Shown here: in pieces, positions 1-8,265 of the stretch | Layout of the letters: every line of letters starts with the position of its first letter | How positions within the stretch are numbered: the stretch's first letter is position 1 | Assembly: GCA_937892525.1 (NCBI GenBank) | Contig: CALAEV010000014.1 | Coordinates: 1-35,880 of the forward strand | DNA from: an uncultured Clostridia bacterium | GTDB taxonomy: Bacteria > Bacillota > Clostridia > Oscillospirales > Acutalibacteraceae | Reading direction: 5' to 3' | DNA length: 35,880 bases | Notes under the pieces: generated by a model | What the model saw: the letters and a program-made list of their open reading frames with translations, nothing else | The model's database searches: none | Told to the model about the DNA's origin: nothing | Translations under genes and position numbers: made by a program

Positions 1-30
1 GTCGAAATCTGGTGTTAAATATTCACGCAT
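1..30 (-). CDS. 5' end of a short peptide gene, cut by the window edge
   Basis: The minus strand shows AAAGGAG followed after a normal gap by ATG and ten in-frame codons reading MREYLTPDFD before the window ends. It starts 59 bases after the stop of the 416-aa secreted protein and is probably the third gene of that operon. The start resembles short gut-Clostridia peptides that open with M-(K/R)-x-Y-x-x-P-x-(F/L), but the rest is missing, so the function is unknown. The ribosome site and frame are seen directly; the family resemblance is from memory and weak. Confidence 0.5.
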   Translation of the reverse strand, partial: MREYLTPDFD

Positions 31-89
31 TATAATATGCTCCTTTCAATAATAAATTGTATGATTTAATAAAGTATTTTTCCTATAAC

Positions 90-1340
90 TTATGCTGTAG
101 GAAGATGTGAACTTTGTGCATCATACAAGTCACTAAAGTCTGTAGCATAAACAGCGTCGAAATAGTATGTTGTACCATCAACAACAATGTAACCTACTGA
201 GTCAACAGCATCATCATACATGCCATCTACATATGTGATGAGACAAGTCCAGATGTATTCTCCGTCTTTCGACTGGATATGTTCAACTGGTACATCAACG
301 TAACCATCAACTTCTGTACCACCGATAACCTTTGCTGCGTTATCAAGTGTAAGACCAACTGAGCTGTCAGCATAAACGAAACCAACTTTTGTGATGTTTG
401 TTTCTTTAGTTTCTGCATTATATGTGCAGATTTCTGCGAAATCTTCAGCTGTCATAGCAGCACGAGTTCTTACGTCAAAGTTAGCTGAGCCTTTGCCGTT
501 TGTTTCAGCGCTGTTGTATCTAATCTGTGATGTCTTGTCATAAACAGGTGATGGTACATCATATGTGTATGAACCATTGTTAACTACAGCAAAAGATGTA
601 TTTGTTGAGTTTGCACCATGGTAGAAAAGCTTTGAACCATATTTTGTTGGATTTGTATCATATGCAACGTCAATTGCTACTTTAATTTCTGTACCATCAA
701 GGTCACCAGTTGCCTGGAAATAGAATTCAAACATATCTTCGCCAATTTCCGGCATAAGTGTACAAGCTGTTGAACCACTATTTGGTGAGTACTGAGCAAA
801 TACTACACGATAGTTTGTGCCTGATGCTGCATAACCATTACGAGTTATCCAAGTTGCATATACTTCTGTTGAAGTAGCTGGTAAGTTAGATGCAAATGTT
901 GAGCCAGAAGATGCATATGATGGGCCACAAGCCATCATATCAAATTCATCTTCTACAACTTCACCTAAATCATTGTACATATTTGCATCAGCAAGATTTC
1001 CTAATTTGCTATATGCAACATTACCACCGTCTGATGCTGCTCTCTGCCAAGCGATTGAACCTGAACTAGACATCATTCTTGGTGAAAGAACAGTTGAATC
1101 ATAAGATAAGCCCAACATAATCTGTGTTAATGGATTAGTTGAATCGATACTAACTACTGCTTTATAAATGTTATTATCTTCTGATAAATTGCCTTTGTAG
1201 TCAGCCATTCCAACAACTTTTTCAAGTCGTACAGAAGCTGTTGCTGAAGCATCAGCTGCATTAACAGGCATAATAAACATTGTACAAAGAAGTGCCAGCA
1301 TCATTGTAAGACTAACAATCTTTAATACTGTTTTATTCAT
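90..1340 (-). CDS. Secreted two-domain protein, cohesin-like N-terminal region
   Basis: A 416-aa exported protein. Residues 1-28 form a Sec signal peptide (MNK, hydrophobic core, cleavage near NAADA). Residues about 32-255 look like an all-beta cohesin or carbohydrate-binding fold: AVVSIDS, then QIMLGLSYDSTVLSP, and near the end MFEFYFQATGDLDGTEIKV, which resemble the first and last strands of cohesins. Residues about 265-410 form a second beta domain (VGFVYADSS ... GYIVVDGTTYYFDAVY) of a kind often seen in secreted Oscillospiraceae proteins. There is no LPxTG motif, transmembrane anchor or dockerin, so it may be released or held non-covalently. The start is supported by AAGGAG nine bases upstream. 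It follows the dockerin gene by 21 bases, so the two are probably co-transcribed. Cohesin identity is an inference. Confidence 0.6.
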   Translation of the reverse strand: MNKTVLKIVSLTMMLALLCTMFIMPVNAADASATASVRLEKVVGMADYKGNLSEDNNIYKAVVSIDSTNPLTQIMLGLSYDSTVLSPRMMSSSGSIAWQRAASDGGNVAYSKLGNLADANMYNDLGEVVEDEFDMMACGPSYASSGSTFASNLPATSTEVYATWITRNGYAASGTNYRVVFAQYSPNSGSTACTLMPEIGEDMFEFYFQATGDLDGTEIKVAIDVAYDTNPTKYGSKLFYHGANSTNTSFAVVNNGSYTYDVPSPVYDKTSQIRYNSAETNGKGSANFDVRTRAAMTAEDFAEICTYNAETKETNITKVGFVYADSSVGLTLDNAAKVIGGTEVDGYVDVPVEHIQSKDGEYIWTCLITYVDGMYDDAVDSVGYIVVDGTTYYFDAVYATDFSDLYDAQSSHLPTA

Positions 1341-1361
1341 TATTAATTTCTCCTTGTCTAA

Positions 1362-4300
1362 TTAAGCTGGAAGACCCACTGACTGTGAAATCTTTGAAGC
1401 TGTACCGCCAACACACTGGTCCATAGTACCCTTATCAGCTGTATTAATAGCACCATTTGCATCAAGGTCTGCTGCTAATTCATAAGCTCCACCGAGTTTA
1501 GATGATGTACCACCAACATACTGGTCAACTGTACCCTTGTCAGCTGTGTTAATTTGACCGTTACCGTCAACGTCACCGAATACGATAAGTGTATATTCAC
1601 CAACAACATTATCGTTCTTATCTTTAACTACAACAACTGCACCTGTACCATTTGTAGCACCTGCTGCACTTGGTGTAATATCGATTGAACCTGTGTCGTT
1701 TGTTGTGAAGAATAATTTCGCATCCTGACCAACCTTAATACCATAAACATAACCAGTAGCTTTTTCAGCATCTTCTGGAGATGTTGTTACAACTTGACCA
1801 GTTGTGCCATTGTTTTCTTTACCAATAAATGTAACGTCTGAAACTACTGCTTCGAAGTTAGCGATTGCTGTGTTAAGTGCTTCTGTTGATGCATTAACTC
1901 TCTTAAGGTTACTTGTTGTGTTTTCACGGTCCCATGAGAGATATTCGATAGCGCAGTTGTCAAAGAGAACAACTTCGTCACCAAACTGGTTAGTGTACTT
2001 GTAACCACGAGCCTTGATGAGTTCTGCATATGCATATTCTTCATCAGTGCCGTCAAAGCCAGCTGCAGCTGCAATACCAGCTTTAACTGTGTAGTTGTCT
2101 GGGTTATCAAAAATGTCGTCAGCTTTGTCTGCAGCTGCCTGAAGGTCTGCAAGGTATGTGTCTTTATTATCAAGAACTGACTTGTCTTTTTCGATAAGGT
2201 TCTTAACAGCCTTCATAAGTTCCCACTTAGCTGTGAATACTTCTGACTGAAGAGCATCTGCTTTGTTGAGAACATCAACAGCATTGTTGTAAGCTTCAAC
2301 AGCAGCTGTCCATGTCTGTTCTGAGTAGTTTTCAGCAGTAAATTTACCCTGATTTACCCAGTATGTAACATAGTCAACTTCCTTCTGAAGGAACTGCTTG
2401 TTAGTTGTCTTAGGAATTAAGAACTGTTTGTAGTAAACAAGTCTTGCTGCTACGTCAAGGTTAGACATTTCTGTGTAAGCAGGTTCTACGAAAGCTTCAA
2501 CTGCTGCGTTGTAAGCATCCATATCTTCCTGAGTTGGTTCCCAAGTTGCAGCCTGAAGACCAAGGAGTCTCTTACCTGATGCAGAACCATAAACTTTGTT
2601 TGTAAGTTCAGCATAAGTATCGCCGTTTTCGTCCCAAGCATTATCTGTAATGCCATAACCGTCCATTGTCCAAAGTGTTCCTGTAGGAGCAACTGGTTTA
2701 TTGTATTGAGCAATTCTGTTTCTTACAGCTGTTCTGTAATCCTGATAGTTGAAGTACTCGTAGAGATAGTAGTCCTGGAAGTTGATTTCAGGAGTTTCTC
2801 CACCTGGTTCAGCAACTGCAAGAGCATCAGAAAGAATCTTCACAAGTGAATCAGCTTCTGCGTCACTTGAGCTTGCACCAGCACTTTCAAGATATGGCTG
2901 AAGAGCTTTCCATGCTGTTTCAAGTGTTTCGATATGGCCTTCGAAAGCAGTAGTATTATCTACATATGTTGCAATCATCTTAGGTTGTGTTGCGTCGATA
3001 ATGATTTGCTTAAATGCTTTAATGTAAGCGTTGTATGCTGCAACTGCATTAGAGTCAGATGTATCAACATCTGTTGGAAGAATGTTTCTATTTATATGGT
3101 CGTTGTAAGTATTATTTACATCGTAGTCATCATAGAAATAGAAGTCTGGGTCCCAAACCTTTGAGTCAGAACCGTACTTAACTGCGATTCTACCCATGTC
3201 ATATAAACCTAATGGGAATTCTTCGTCTTTTGTTACGCCACTCTTAGCTTTGAAAAGTTTACCAGAAACAGATGTAATATCATCTTTAACAAGTTTTTCG
3301 CCCCAACCTGCTTCTGCTCTATCTGTGATATGTGCAAAGTATGTTGCAGCTTGACCTTGAGGAGCTACGTCAGATGTAATTGTACTGAAGTTCTTTGTCT
3401 TGTTACCGATTTGGAATGTTGCTGCCTTATAGCTAATAGTTTGTGTGTATTCAGTAATTGTTGTGTAAATATCTTCTGTAAATACGTTACGTTGATAGTT
3501 AGCAATACTTGCATAGTCCTTATCAGCGTCAGATGTATCATACATACCCCAAATTGTATCGTCGCCTACAGATTCTGACTTGTAAGCATACATAACCATT
3601 GTATGTTCGCCACCAAGAGCCGCACCGTCTTTACCTGTATAAGAGTATGTAACAACGAACTGAAGAACGTATGTACCTGTATCTGTATATGTGTAAGTGA
3701 TAGGAAGTGTAGCACCAGGAGCAACAGTTTGTGGGAATGTTGTTGTTGTTGAAAGTGCTCCTGTTACGTCTGAAACAGTACCATCATCATTTACCATATT
3801 AATTACGATACCGCTAACAATAATGTTGTAAGGTTTGTCTTCAACTGCACTGAATGTACCGTTAACTGCTGAAGATGCTCTGTGTTTCTCAAGCATACCT
3901 GAAGATGCGTTACGGAACTTAAGTGTTGTTGACATACCGTTAATATATGCCCAACCATTATTGTTTTCAAGTGTAATTACAGGGTCAGCCATATCCTGTG
4001 GGTTGAACTTCCAACCAAGGAAGAAACCTACGATAGGAAGAACTGTGTCGAAAAGACCAGCATCCATAGCATCCTTGAGGTTATCAAGAAGGTTAACTGC
4101 AAGGTCTTTGATATTTGTCTGGTTAAAGATTTCATCAACACCTACGAATGTAGCATCTGGGAAGAGCTGTGCATTTTCCCACATAACTTCTGTGAAGATG
4201 TTGTTGAGGAGTTTTCTAACAACTGTTATAAGTTGTGTAAGAACATCAGCTTGACGAAGAAGTGATGTTGTAGGAATGTTGATAAGACCTGTTGCTGAAG

Positions 4301-6767
4301 CGCCACCAACGATATTTGTCCATTCAAGGTTTACAAGGCTAAGAATGAATTTCTCACGAAGAGCATATTCAAGGTCAGTCATGTTAGAATCTGTCTTGTC
4401 AGCAACGTTAAGAACGCCTGGGAAGTTTACAAAGCCCTTGAAGATTGTATCGAGCTTAACCCATGGGTCCTGAACTGTTTTCATATCAACTGTGAATGAA
4501 GATGTGTCAACCATATTTTCCATCTTCCATGCCCAGAGTATATCTTTATCAAGAGCCCAGTCGATAATATAGTCAATCTTTGCTTCCCAAGGTTTAACAC
4601 CGTTGATTTCGTTAAGGTCTGATGCAACATATGTCTTGCTATCAGCCCAACCAGCTGCTGTCATACCTGCCCATTCTTCTGTGTCTTCACCCATATCAGC
4701 AAGGTTCTTGAGGTAGTAAACGCCGATATCAGCACCGATTGTAAGAAGAACATCAAGCCAGTAGCTGTTGTCTTTGCCTGAAAGGAATGTCTTTGTGTTG
4801 TAGTCTGAATAGATAAGTGCATCATAGTTGTGGTTTGGAAGAAGCTGTGTTGCAAGTTCTCTAAGTACAGCTGCGAGAGGAGCACCTACTGTTACGCCGT
4901 TAGCTTTAACAGATTCAGCACTTGGGAAAGACATCTGAGGCATAAGAAGGTCAATAATCATGCATGCGATACCAACAAGAACTGTGTCATTGTCGCTATC
5001 CATGATAAGTGAGTAGTAACCATCTGCATAGTTTGAACCAAAAATTGATGCTGGTTCTGTTGAAATAATTGTCTGAGCAACACTCTTAATGTTATTAACA
5101 AGCTTTGAGTTGTCGCCGTCTGTAAGTGTTACCTTAGTAAGAACGTCTGCAGCGAGAACTTCATTAGCAAGTTTAATAAGGAACTTATTAAGGTGCTGGA
5201 AAATTGTTGTATAACCGTGTGCTGTAGCTGTGTTGCCGTCTGCACCTGGGATATATTCGTTAAGGAAATCAGCTGTGATTTCATAATCCCAATTGATTAT
5301 ATCAAAGTATCCGTTTGTATTTGAAAGGTCAGCAGCGTAAATCTGGTCTTCAAAACGATAGTAGTGATTACCATTGATTACTGCGTAGTTTGACCACTCC
5401 CAAACATAGTTACCCTGTGCTTCTGTGAAGAATGCATTTGAAGAATCAGGAAGAGCATTAACTGCGTCATCGCCAACTTCACCAACATAATTATATGTAG
5501 CACCAAACCATGCACCAAGTATCTTCTTGAGAGAACCATTAGCAACTGTTGGAACTAAATCACCAAATACATATGGAATGAATTTGTAAAGAAGTGATGC
5601 AGCACTATCTGAATTAAGGTCAATTGTCACTTTACCAGCAGTGATATCAGCCTTGAGTGATGGAAGAAGAGGAGTATTAAGTTCATAATACTTAAGGTTT
5701 TGTCCTGTGTAAACAATTGCACCATCATCGTCTGTTTCAACTTCACCTTTTTCGTTGATAGCAACCTGTGCCCATACATAGTCACCAGTCTTTTCACCGT
5801 TGATTTCTTCTTCTACAAGATAGTATACAGAAGAAATGTAGTATGAACCTACTGCTACTGTGTTACCAAGTTTAGCCTGTGCATCAACATATTTCTGTGT
5901 TGCATAGCTCTCAGATGTAAGAACTGTACCGTTCTGGATATAACGAACACGAGCATCAGCACTTTCGCCAGGAAGTGAATGTTTACTTGTTGTTGCACCT
6001 GATGAATTTGCTTTTACGGTTGTGATTGACATATCATTTGTGAAAAGGTTCTTTACAAACCAGTTCAATGTTTCTTCAACCTTGCCGTTGCCAGTAGCGT
6101 TTGTTCCAAGCATTGTGATTTCTGATGCTGTGTCATCCCATCTTTCGAAAAGGCCAAAGATTAAGCCCTTAATCAATGCAGGAAGGTCTGTAACGATTTT
6201 GTTGATACCTGAAAGGTCAAGACCTGAAATGAATGATGAAACAAGACCAAGTTCAATACCATTTGAAAGAACTGAACCTACAGCGTTTCTGTTTGTTTCA
6301 AGAGCTTCAAGGAGCTCATAGAGAATTGTAAGTTGAGCTGTACCGTCACGGCTCATACCTGACTGCCAGTTATCAAAGTTGAGTTCTTCAAGAACACCAA
6401 GGTTAACAATACCTGCTGCGATTGTCCACATTGCACCGTTCATTGAGCTCTTGAATGAGTCAAATGAATAGCAAAGTCTGTCAACTGATGTAAGGTCAAT
6501 AGTAATTGTAATACCAAGAAGGTCAATAACCTGACCCATGTTGATGTTCAATCCAGCAAGTAAAACGTCAAGTGTGTCAAAGAGGATTGACATTCTTGTT
6601 TCAGTATCAACACGTGTAACTTGACCGTATGGGCTATAACCGTCAAGAGCTTCGATATTATCAACTGACTGATATGAAGCCTTTGCAGCATAACCTGTAA
6701 CGCTGAAACATGAAAGAACCAATACCATTGCTAAGACAACGCTCAACAATTTTTTCATTTTTTTCAT
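1362..6767 (-). CDS. Giant secreted protein with C-terminal type-I dockerin
   Basis: An 1801-aa exported protein. The signal peptide is MKKMKKLLSVVL followed by a hydrophobic stretch ending GYAA; VLSC inside it is a poor lipobox. No catalytic domain is recognised in the roughly 1700-residue body, which is rich in Asn, Thr and Asp and has helical segments (about 1420-1660) near the end. Residues 1731-1801 form a dockerin: two calcium loops with the D-x-D-x-N-G-x-I-x-x-x-D pattern, at D1732/D1734/N1736/I1739/D1743 and D1767/D1769/N1771/I1774/D1778, each followed by a helix. Dockerins bind cohesin domains in cellulosome-like surface complexes. AGGAGG lies eight bases before the ATG. Upstream are a strong promoter and a long structured leader, so leader control is likely. 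The role could be a scaffold, adhesin or matrix component; this is unresolved. Confidence 0.85.
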   Translation of the reverse strand: MKKMKKLLSVVLAMVLVLSCFSVTGYAAKASYQSVDNIEALDGYSPYGQVTRVDTETRMSILFDTLDVLLAGLNINMGQVIDLLGITITIDLTSVDRLCYSFDSFKSSMNGAMWTIAAGIVNLGVLEELNFDNWQSGMSRDGTAQLTILYELLEALETNRNAVGSVLSNGIELGLVSSFISGLDLSGINKIVTDLPALIKGLIFGLFERWDDTASEITMLGTNATGNGKVEETLNWFVKNLFTNDMSITTVKANSSGATTSKHSLPGESADARVRYIQNGTVLTSESYATQKYVDAQAKLGNTVAVGSYYISSVYYLVEEEINGEKTGDYVWAQVAINEKGEVETDDDGAIVYTGQNLKYYELNTPLLPSLKADITAGKVTIDLNSDSAASLLYKFIPYVFGDLVPTVANGSLKKILGAWFGATYNYVGEVGDDAVNALPDSSNAFFTEAQGNYVWEWSNYAVINGNHYYRFEDQIYAADLSNTNGYFDIINWDYEITADFLNEYIPGADGNTATAHGYTTIFQHLNKFLIKLANEVLAADVLTKVTLTDGDNSKLVNNIKSVAQTIISTEPASIFGSNYADGYYSLIMDSDNDTVLVGIACMIIDLLMPQMSFPSAESVKANGVTVGAPLAAVLRELATQLLPNHNYDALIYSDYNTKTFLSGKDNSYWLDVLLTIGADIGVYYLKNLADMGEDTEEWAGMTAAGWADSKTYVASDLNEINGVKPWEAKIDYIIDWALDKDILWAWKMENMVDTSSFTVDMKTVQDPWVKLDTIFKGFVNFPGVLNVADKTDSNMTDLEYALREKFILSLVNLEWTNIVGGASATGLINIPTTSLLRQADVLTQLITVVRKLLNNIFTEVMWENAQLFPDATFVGVDEIFNQTNIKDLAVNLLDNLKDAMDAGLFDTVLPIVGFFLGWKFNPQDMADPVITLENNNGWAYINGMSTTLKFRNASSGMLEKHRASSAVNGTFSAVEDKPYNIIVSGIVINMVNDDGTVSDVTGALSTTTTFPQTVAPGATLPITYTYTDTGTYVLQFVVTYSYTGKDGAALGGEHTMVMYAYKSESVGDDTIWGMYDTSDADKDYASIANYQRNVFTEDIYTTITEYTQTISYKAATFQIGNKTKNFSTITSDVAPQGQAATYFAHITDRAEAGWGEKLVKDDITSVSGKLFKAKSGVTKDEEFPLGLYDMGRIAVKYGSDSKVWDPDFYFYDDYDVNNTYNDHINRNILPTDVDTSDSNAVAAYNAYIKAFKQIIIDATQPKMIATYVDNTTAFEGHIETLETAWKALQPYLESAGASSSDAEADSLVKILSDALAVAEPGGETPEINFQDYYLYEYFNYQDYRTAVRNRIAQYNKPVAPTGTLWTMDGYGITDNAWDENGDTYAELTNKVYGSASGKRLLGLQAATWEPTQEDMDAYNAAVEAFVEPAYTEMSNLDVAARLVYYKQFLIPKTTNKQFLQKEVDYVTYWVNQGKFTAENYSEQTWTAAVEAYNNAVDVLNKADALQSEVFTAKWELMKAVKNLIEKDKSVLDNKDTYLADLQAAADKADDIFDNPDNYTVKAGIAAAAGFDGTDEEYAYAELIKARGYKYTNQFGDEVVLFDNCAIEYLSWDRENTTSNLKRVNASTEALNTAIANFEAVVSDVTFIGKENNGTTGQVVTTSPEDAEKATGYVYGIKVGQDAKLFFTTNDTGSIDITPSAAGATNGTGAVVVVKDKNDNVVGEYTLIVFGDVDGNGQINTADKGTVDQYVGGTSSKLGGAYELAADLDANGAINTADKGTMDQCVGGTASKISQSVGLPA

Positions 6768-7122
6768 AATTTTTTCCTCCTATTAAATTTTGCATACTAT
6801 TATATATGCAATTCTAAATAGTTCCCCATAATTATTTTTACATCGCCATGGGAGAGGCGATACTGTTTAGAGAGCACAATTGCTTCACTCTCTGACCCAG
6901 CCGTGTGAATTCAAGTCACATTCGGCAGAGGTCGGCAAAAGAACTCTAATTTACCCGGACTTTGCTTCCACCGCTTCCGCTTAATTAATTATAAAAAAGC
7001 AACGGCGGAAGACTGATGATACACACCCGAGTTATTACCTTAGGGATGTGTATCGCAACGAAGCGTAGAGCGTACTTTCTAAAAAAGAAGACACTACGCC
7101 CCATTACACCATTCCTATGGTT
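6768..7122 (-). ncRNA. Highly structured 5' leader of the dockerin gene, possible riboswitch
   Basis: Between the promoter and the start codon lie about 350 nt with many stable helices (plus-strand positions): 7018-7028 with 7043-7054; 6965-6973 with 7003-7011; a long hairpin 6894-6933 built from GACC, GCCG and TGTGA and their partners; 6869-6874 with 6888-6893; and 6842-6847 with 6856-6861. A long-range pairing GCGATAC/GTATCGC (7050-7056 with 6857-6863) could close the whole as a multi-branch junction. It overlaps both the first and last hairpins, so it competes with them. No long open frame fits. I could not assign it to a class: c-di-AMP, c-di-GMP, lysine, cobalamin and raiA RNA were considered without a firm match. 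The last hairpin lacks a U-run, so translational control or a stand-alone RNA fits better than termination. Confidence 0.55.
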
Positions 7123-7128
7123 ACACCA

Positions 7129-7157
7129 ATTATACAAACTTTTTTTAGAAAATTCAA
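7129..7157 (-). promoter_or_regulatory. Sigma-A promoter of the dockerin operon
   Basis: On the minus strand TTGAAT (7152-7157) and TATAAT (7129-7134) are separated by exactly 17 bases. Transcription should start near 7122, giving a leader of about 350 nt before the 1801-aa gene. Confidence 0.75.
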
Positions 7158-7461
7158 TAGTTTATTCACATTTATTCATAAATTTTCGCATTTTTTCCAA
7201 TACAACCAATTTTCTTTTGGTTGATTTGTGCAAAAAGTCAAAAGAAAATTTTGTAAAAGTGCCGAAATCGTGAACTGATTGTTAAATATTAAACCCCGTG
7301 TTCAATAAACGCTTGTTTTTTGACATTTGTTTTGCTTTTTGTTGATTATTTTTGTGGAAAATAATACAGTCTACTATATCTTGTCTATATTATATAAACT
7401 ATTCCTACATATAGATTTTTATAAATTAAAGTACCCTATATACGGTCATTTTATTTAGATA
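7158..7461. other. AT-rich intergenic stretch, no gene
   Basis: This 304-base stretch lies upstream of the dockerin promoter and downstream of the lipoprotein terminator. It has no convincing open frame; the plus-strand frame running to 7273 has no ribosome site and lies opposite the leader. It holds TTATTCACA (7162-7170), which matches the DnaA-box consensus TTATNCACA, a near copy TTATTCATA (7172-7180), a reverse TTTTCCACA (7353-7361), and a small hairpin of CAACCAA/TTGGTTG (7203-7223). Nothing else is recognised. Confidence 0.6.
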
Positions 7462-7491
7462 TAAAAAGGGTGGCCTATATTAGACCACCCT
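7462..7491 (-). terminator. Rho-independent terminator of the soj-to-lipoprotein operon
   Basis: On the minus strand a 10-bp stem GGGTGGTCTA/TAGGCCACCC with an ATA loop is followed by TTTTTAT. It sits 13 bases after the stop of the small lipoprotein gene. Confidence 0.9.
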
Positions 7492-7504
7492 TAATCAGAC
7501 TGTA

Positions 7505-8215
7505 TCAGTCAACAAGTGCCAACCCGTTTGCAAGATAATTTTCAAAACTAAATTCTATATCATAATATGCTTCTTCTATACAAGCATATTCTGCTTTATA
7601 AACTTTCTTGCCAACATTAAAATAATAGTTTTCTGCATACTGAAGCATTTTTCCATTTGAATCCTTCACCAAGAAAGACATTTTGACACTTGGAATCTTT
7701 CCGCAAAGAGCATATTCCCCGTCCTCTATTTCAACTGTAAAATCATTCTTTTCTAATTCTGCAATAATTGCATCATTCGCCGTTATTGCTTTATTAGCAA
7801 AAGAAATATAATTTGATTTTTCTGTAACATCTCCAACATATACCATTCTTATATGAACAGTATCATTTGTTTCATTTTTTACTATTTTATCGCCTTTTAT
7901 TGACCAACCTTCTAACACTTTAAGAGAATAATCACTGGCATAAAGTGTATTGTTCCCTTTGAAAAACGAACCCTCAAGCTCAACGTAGTTTGTCATTTTT
8001 TCTCCATTGCTATCTTTTGGAATTTTTCCGTTTTTCTCGGTAGGATGCACAATAATTCTATTTTGGTCATCAATTATTGTTTCTCCATTTTCATCTGTTG
8101 CAGCTACAAACTCTGTCCCATTAATTTCTATTATTTTATGTTTTTGTGTACAACCTACAAATGCTGTTACTATAAATACAAGTACTAATGCGATTGCTAT
8201 AATTTTCTTTTCCAT
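7505..8215 (-). CDS. Lipoprotein of unknown function
   Basis: A 236-aa protein. The N-terminus is a lipoprotein signal: MEKK, a hydrophobic core, then AFVGC with the lipidated Cys at residue 22. After a charged segment the body (about 70-236) reads like a compact alpha/beta domain with no motif I can name. The sequence YVELEGSFFKGNNTLYASD and the later EYACIEEAYYDIEFSFENYL suggest a substrate- or wall-associated domain. GGAGGAA lies ahead of the ATG, 50 bases after the DUF3048 gene, and a terminator follows, so it is the last gene of the operon. It should sit on the outer face of the membrane. The function is unknown. Confidence 0.8.
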   Translation of the reverse strand: MEKKIIAIALVLVFIVTAFVGCTQKHKIIEINGTEFVAATDENGETIIDDQNRIIVHPTEKNGKIPKDSNGEKMTNYVELEGSFFKGNNTLYASDYSLKVLEGWSIKGDKIVKNETNDTVHIRMVYVGDVTEKSNYISFANKAITANDAIIAELEKNDFTVEIEDGEYALCGKIPSVKMSFLVKDSNGKMLQYAENYYFNVGKKVYKAEYACIEEAYYDIEFSFENYLANGLALVD

Positions 8216-8265
8216 AATAATTCCTCCGTTAAGGATTTTATATAAGAGGGGAGTCCCTCAAAAAT

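Noticed and set aside
2934..4254. Long plus-strand frames inside the dockerin gene
   Set aside because: They are antisense shadows of the 1801-aa gene, without ribosome sites or recognisable domains.
6841..7080. Leader as a c-di-AMP, c-di-GMP-I or lysine riboswitch
   Set aside because: Short matches such as GCCGAA...CTGGG...ACAGT recall the 3' half of the lysine aptamer, and GGAAGCAAAG recalls c-di-GMP-I, but the remaining conserved cores are missing, so no class is claimed.
7016..7273. Plus-strand open frame of 85 codons opposite the leader
   Set aside because: No ribosome site and it overlaps the minus-strand promoter and structured leader; the Lys/Phe-rich product is typical of random AT-rich sequence.
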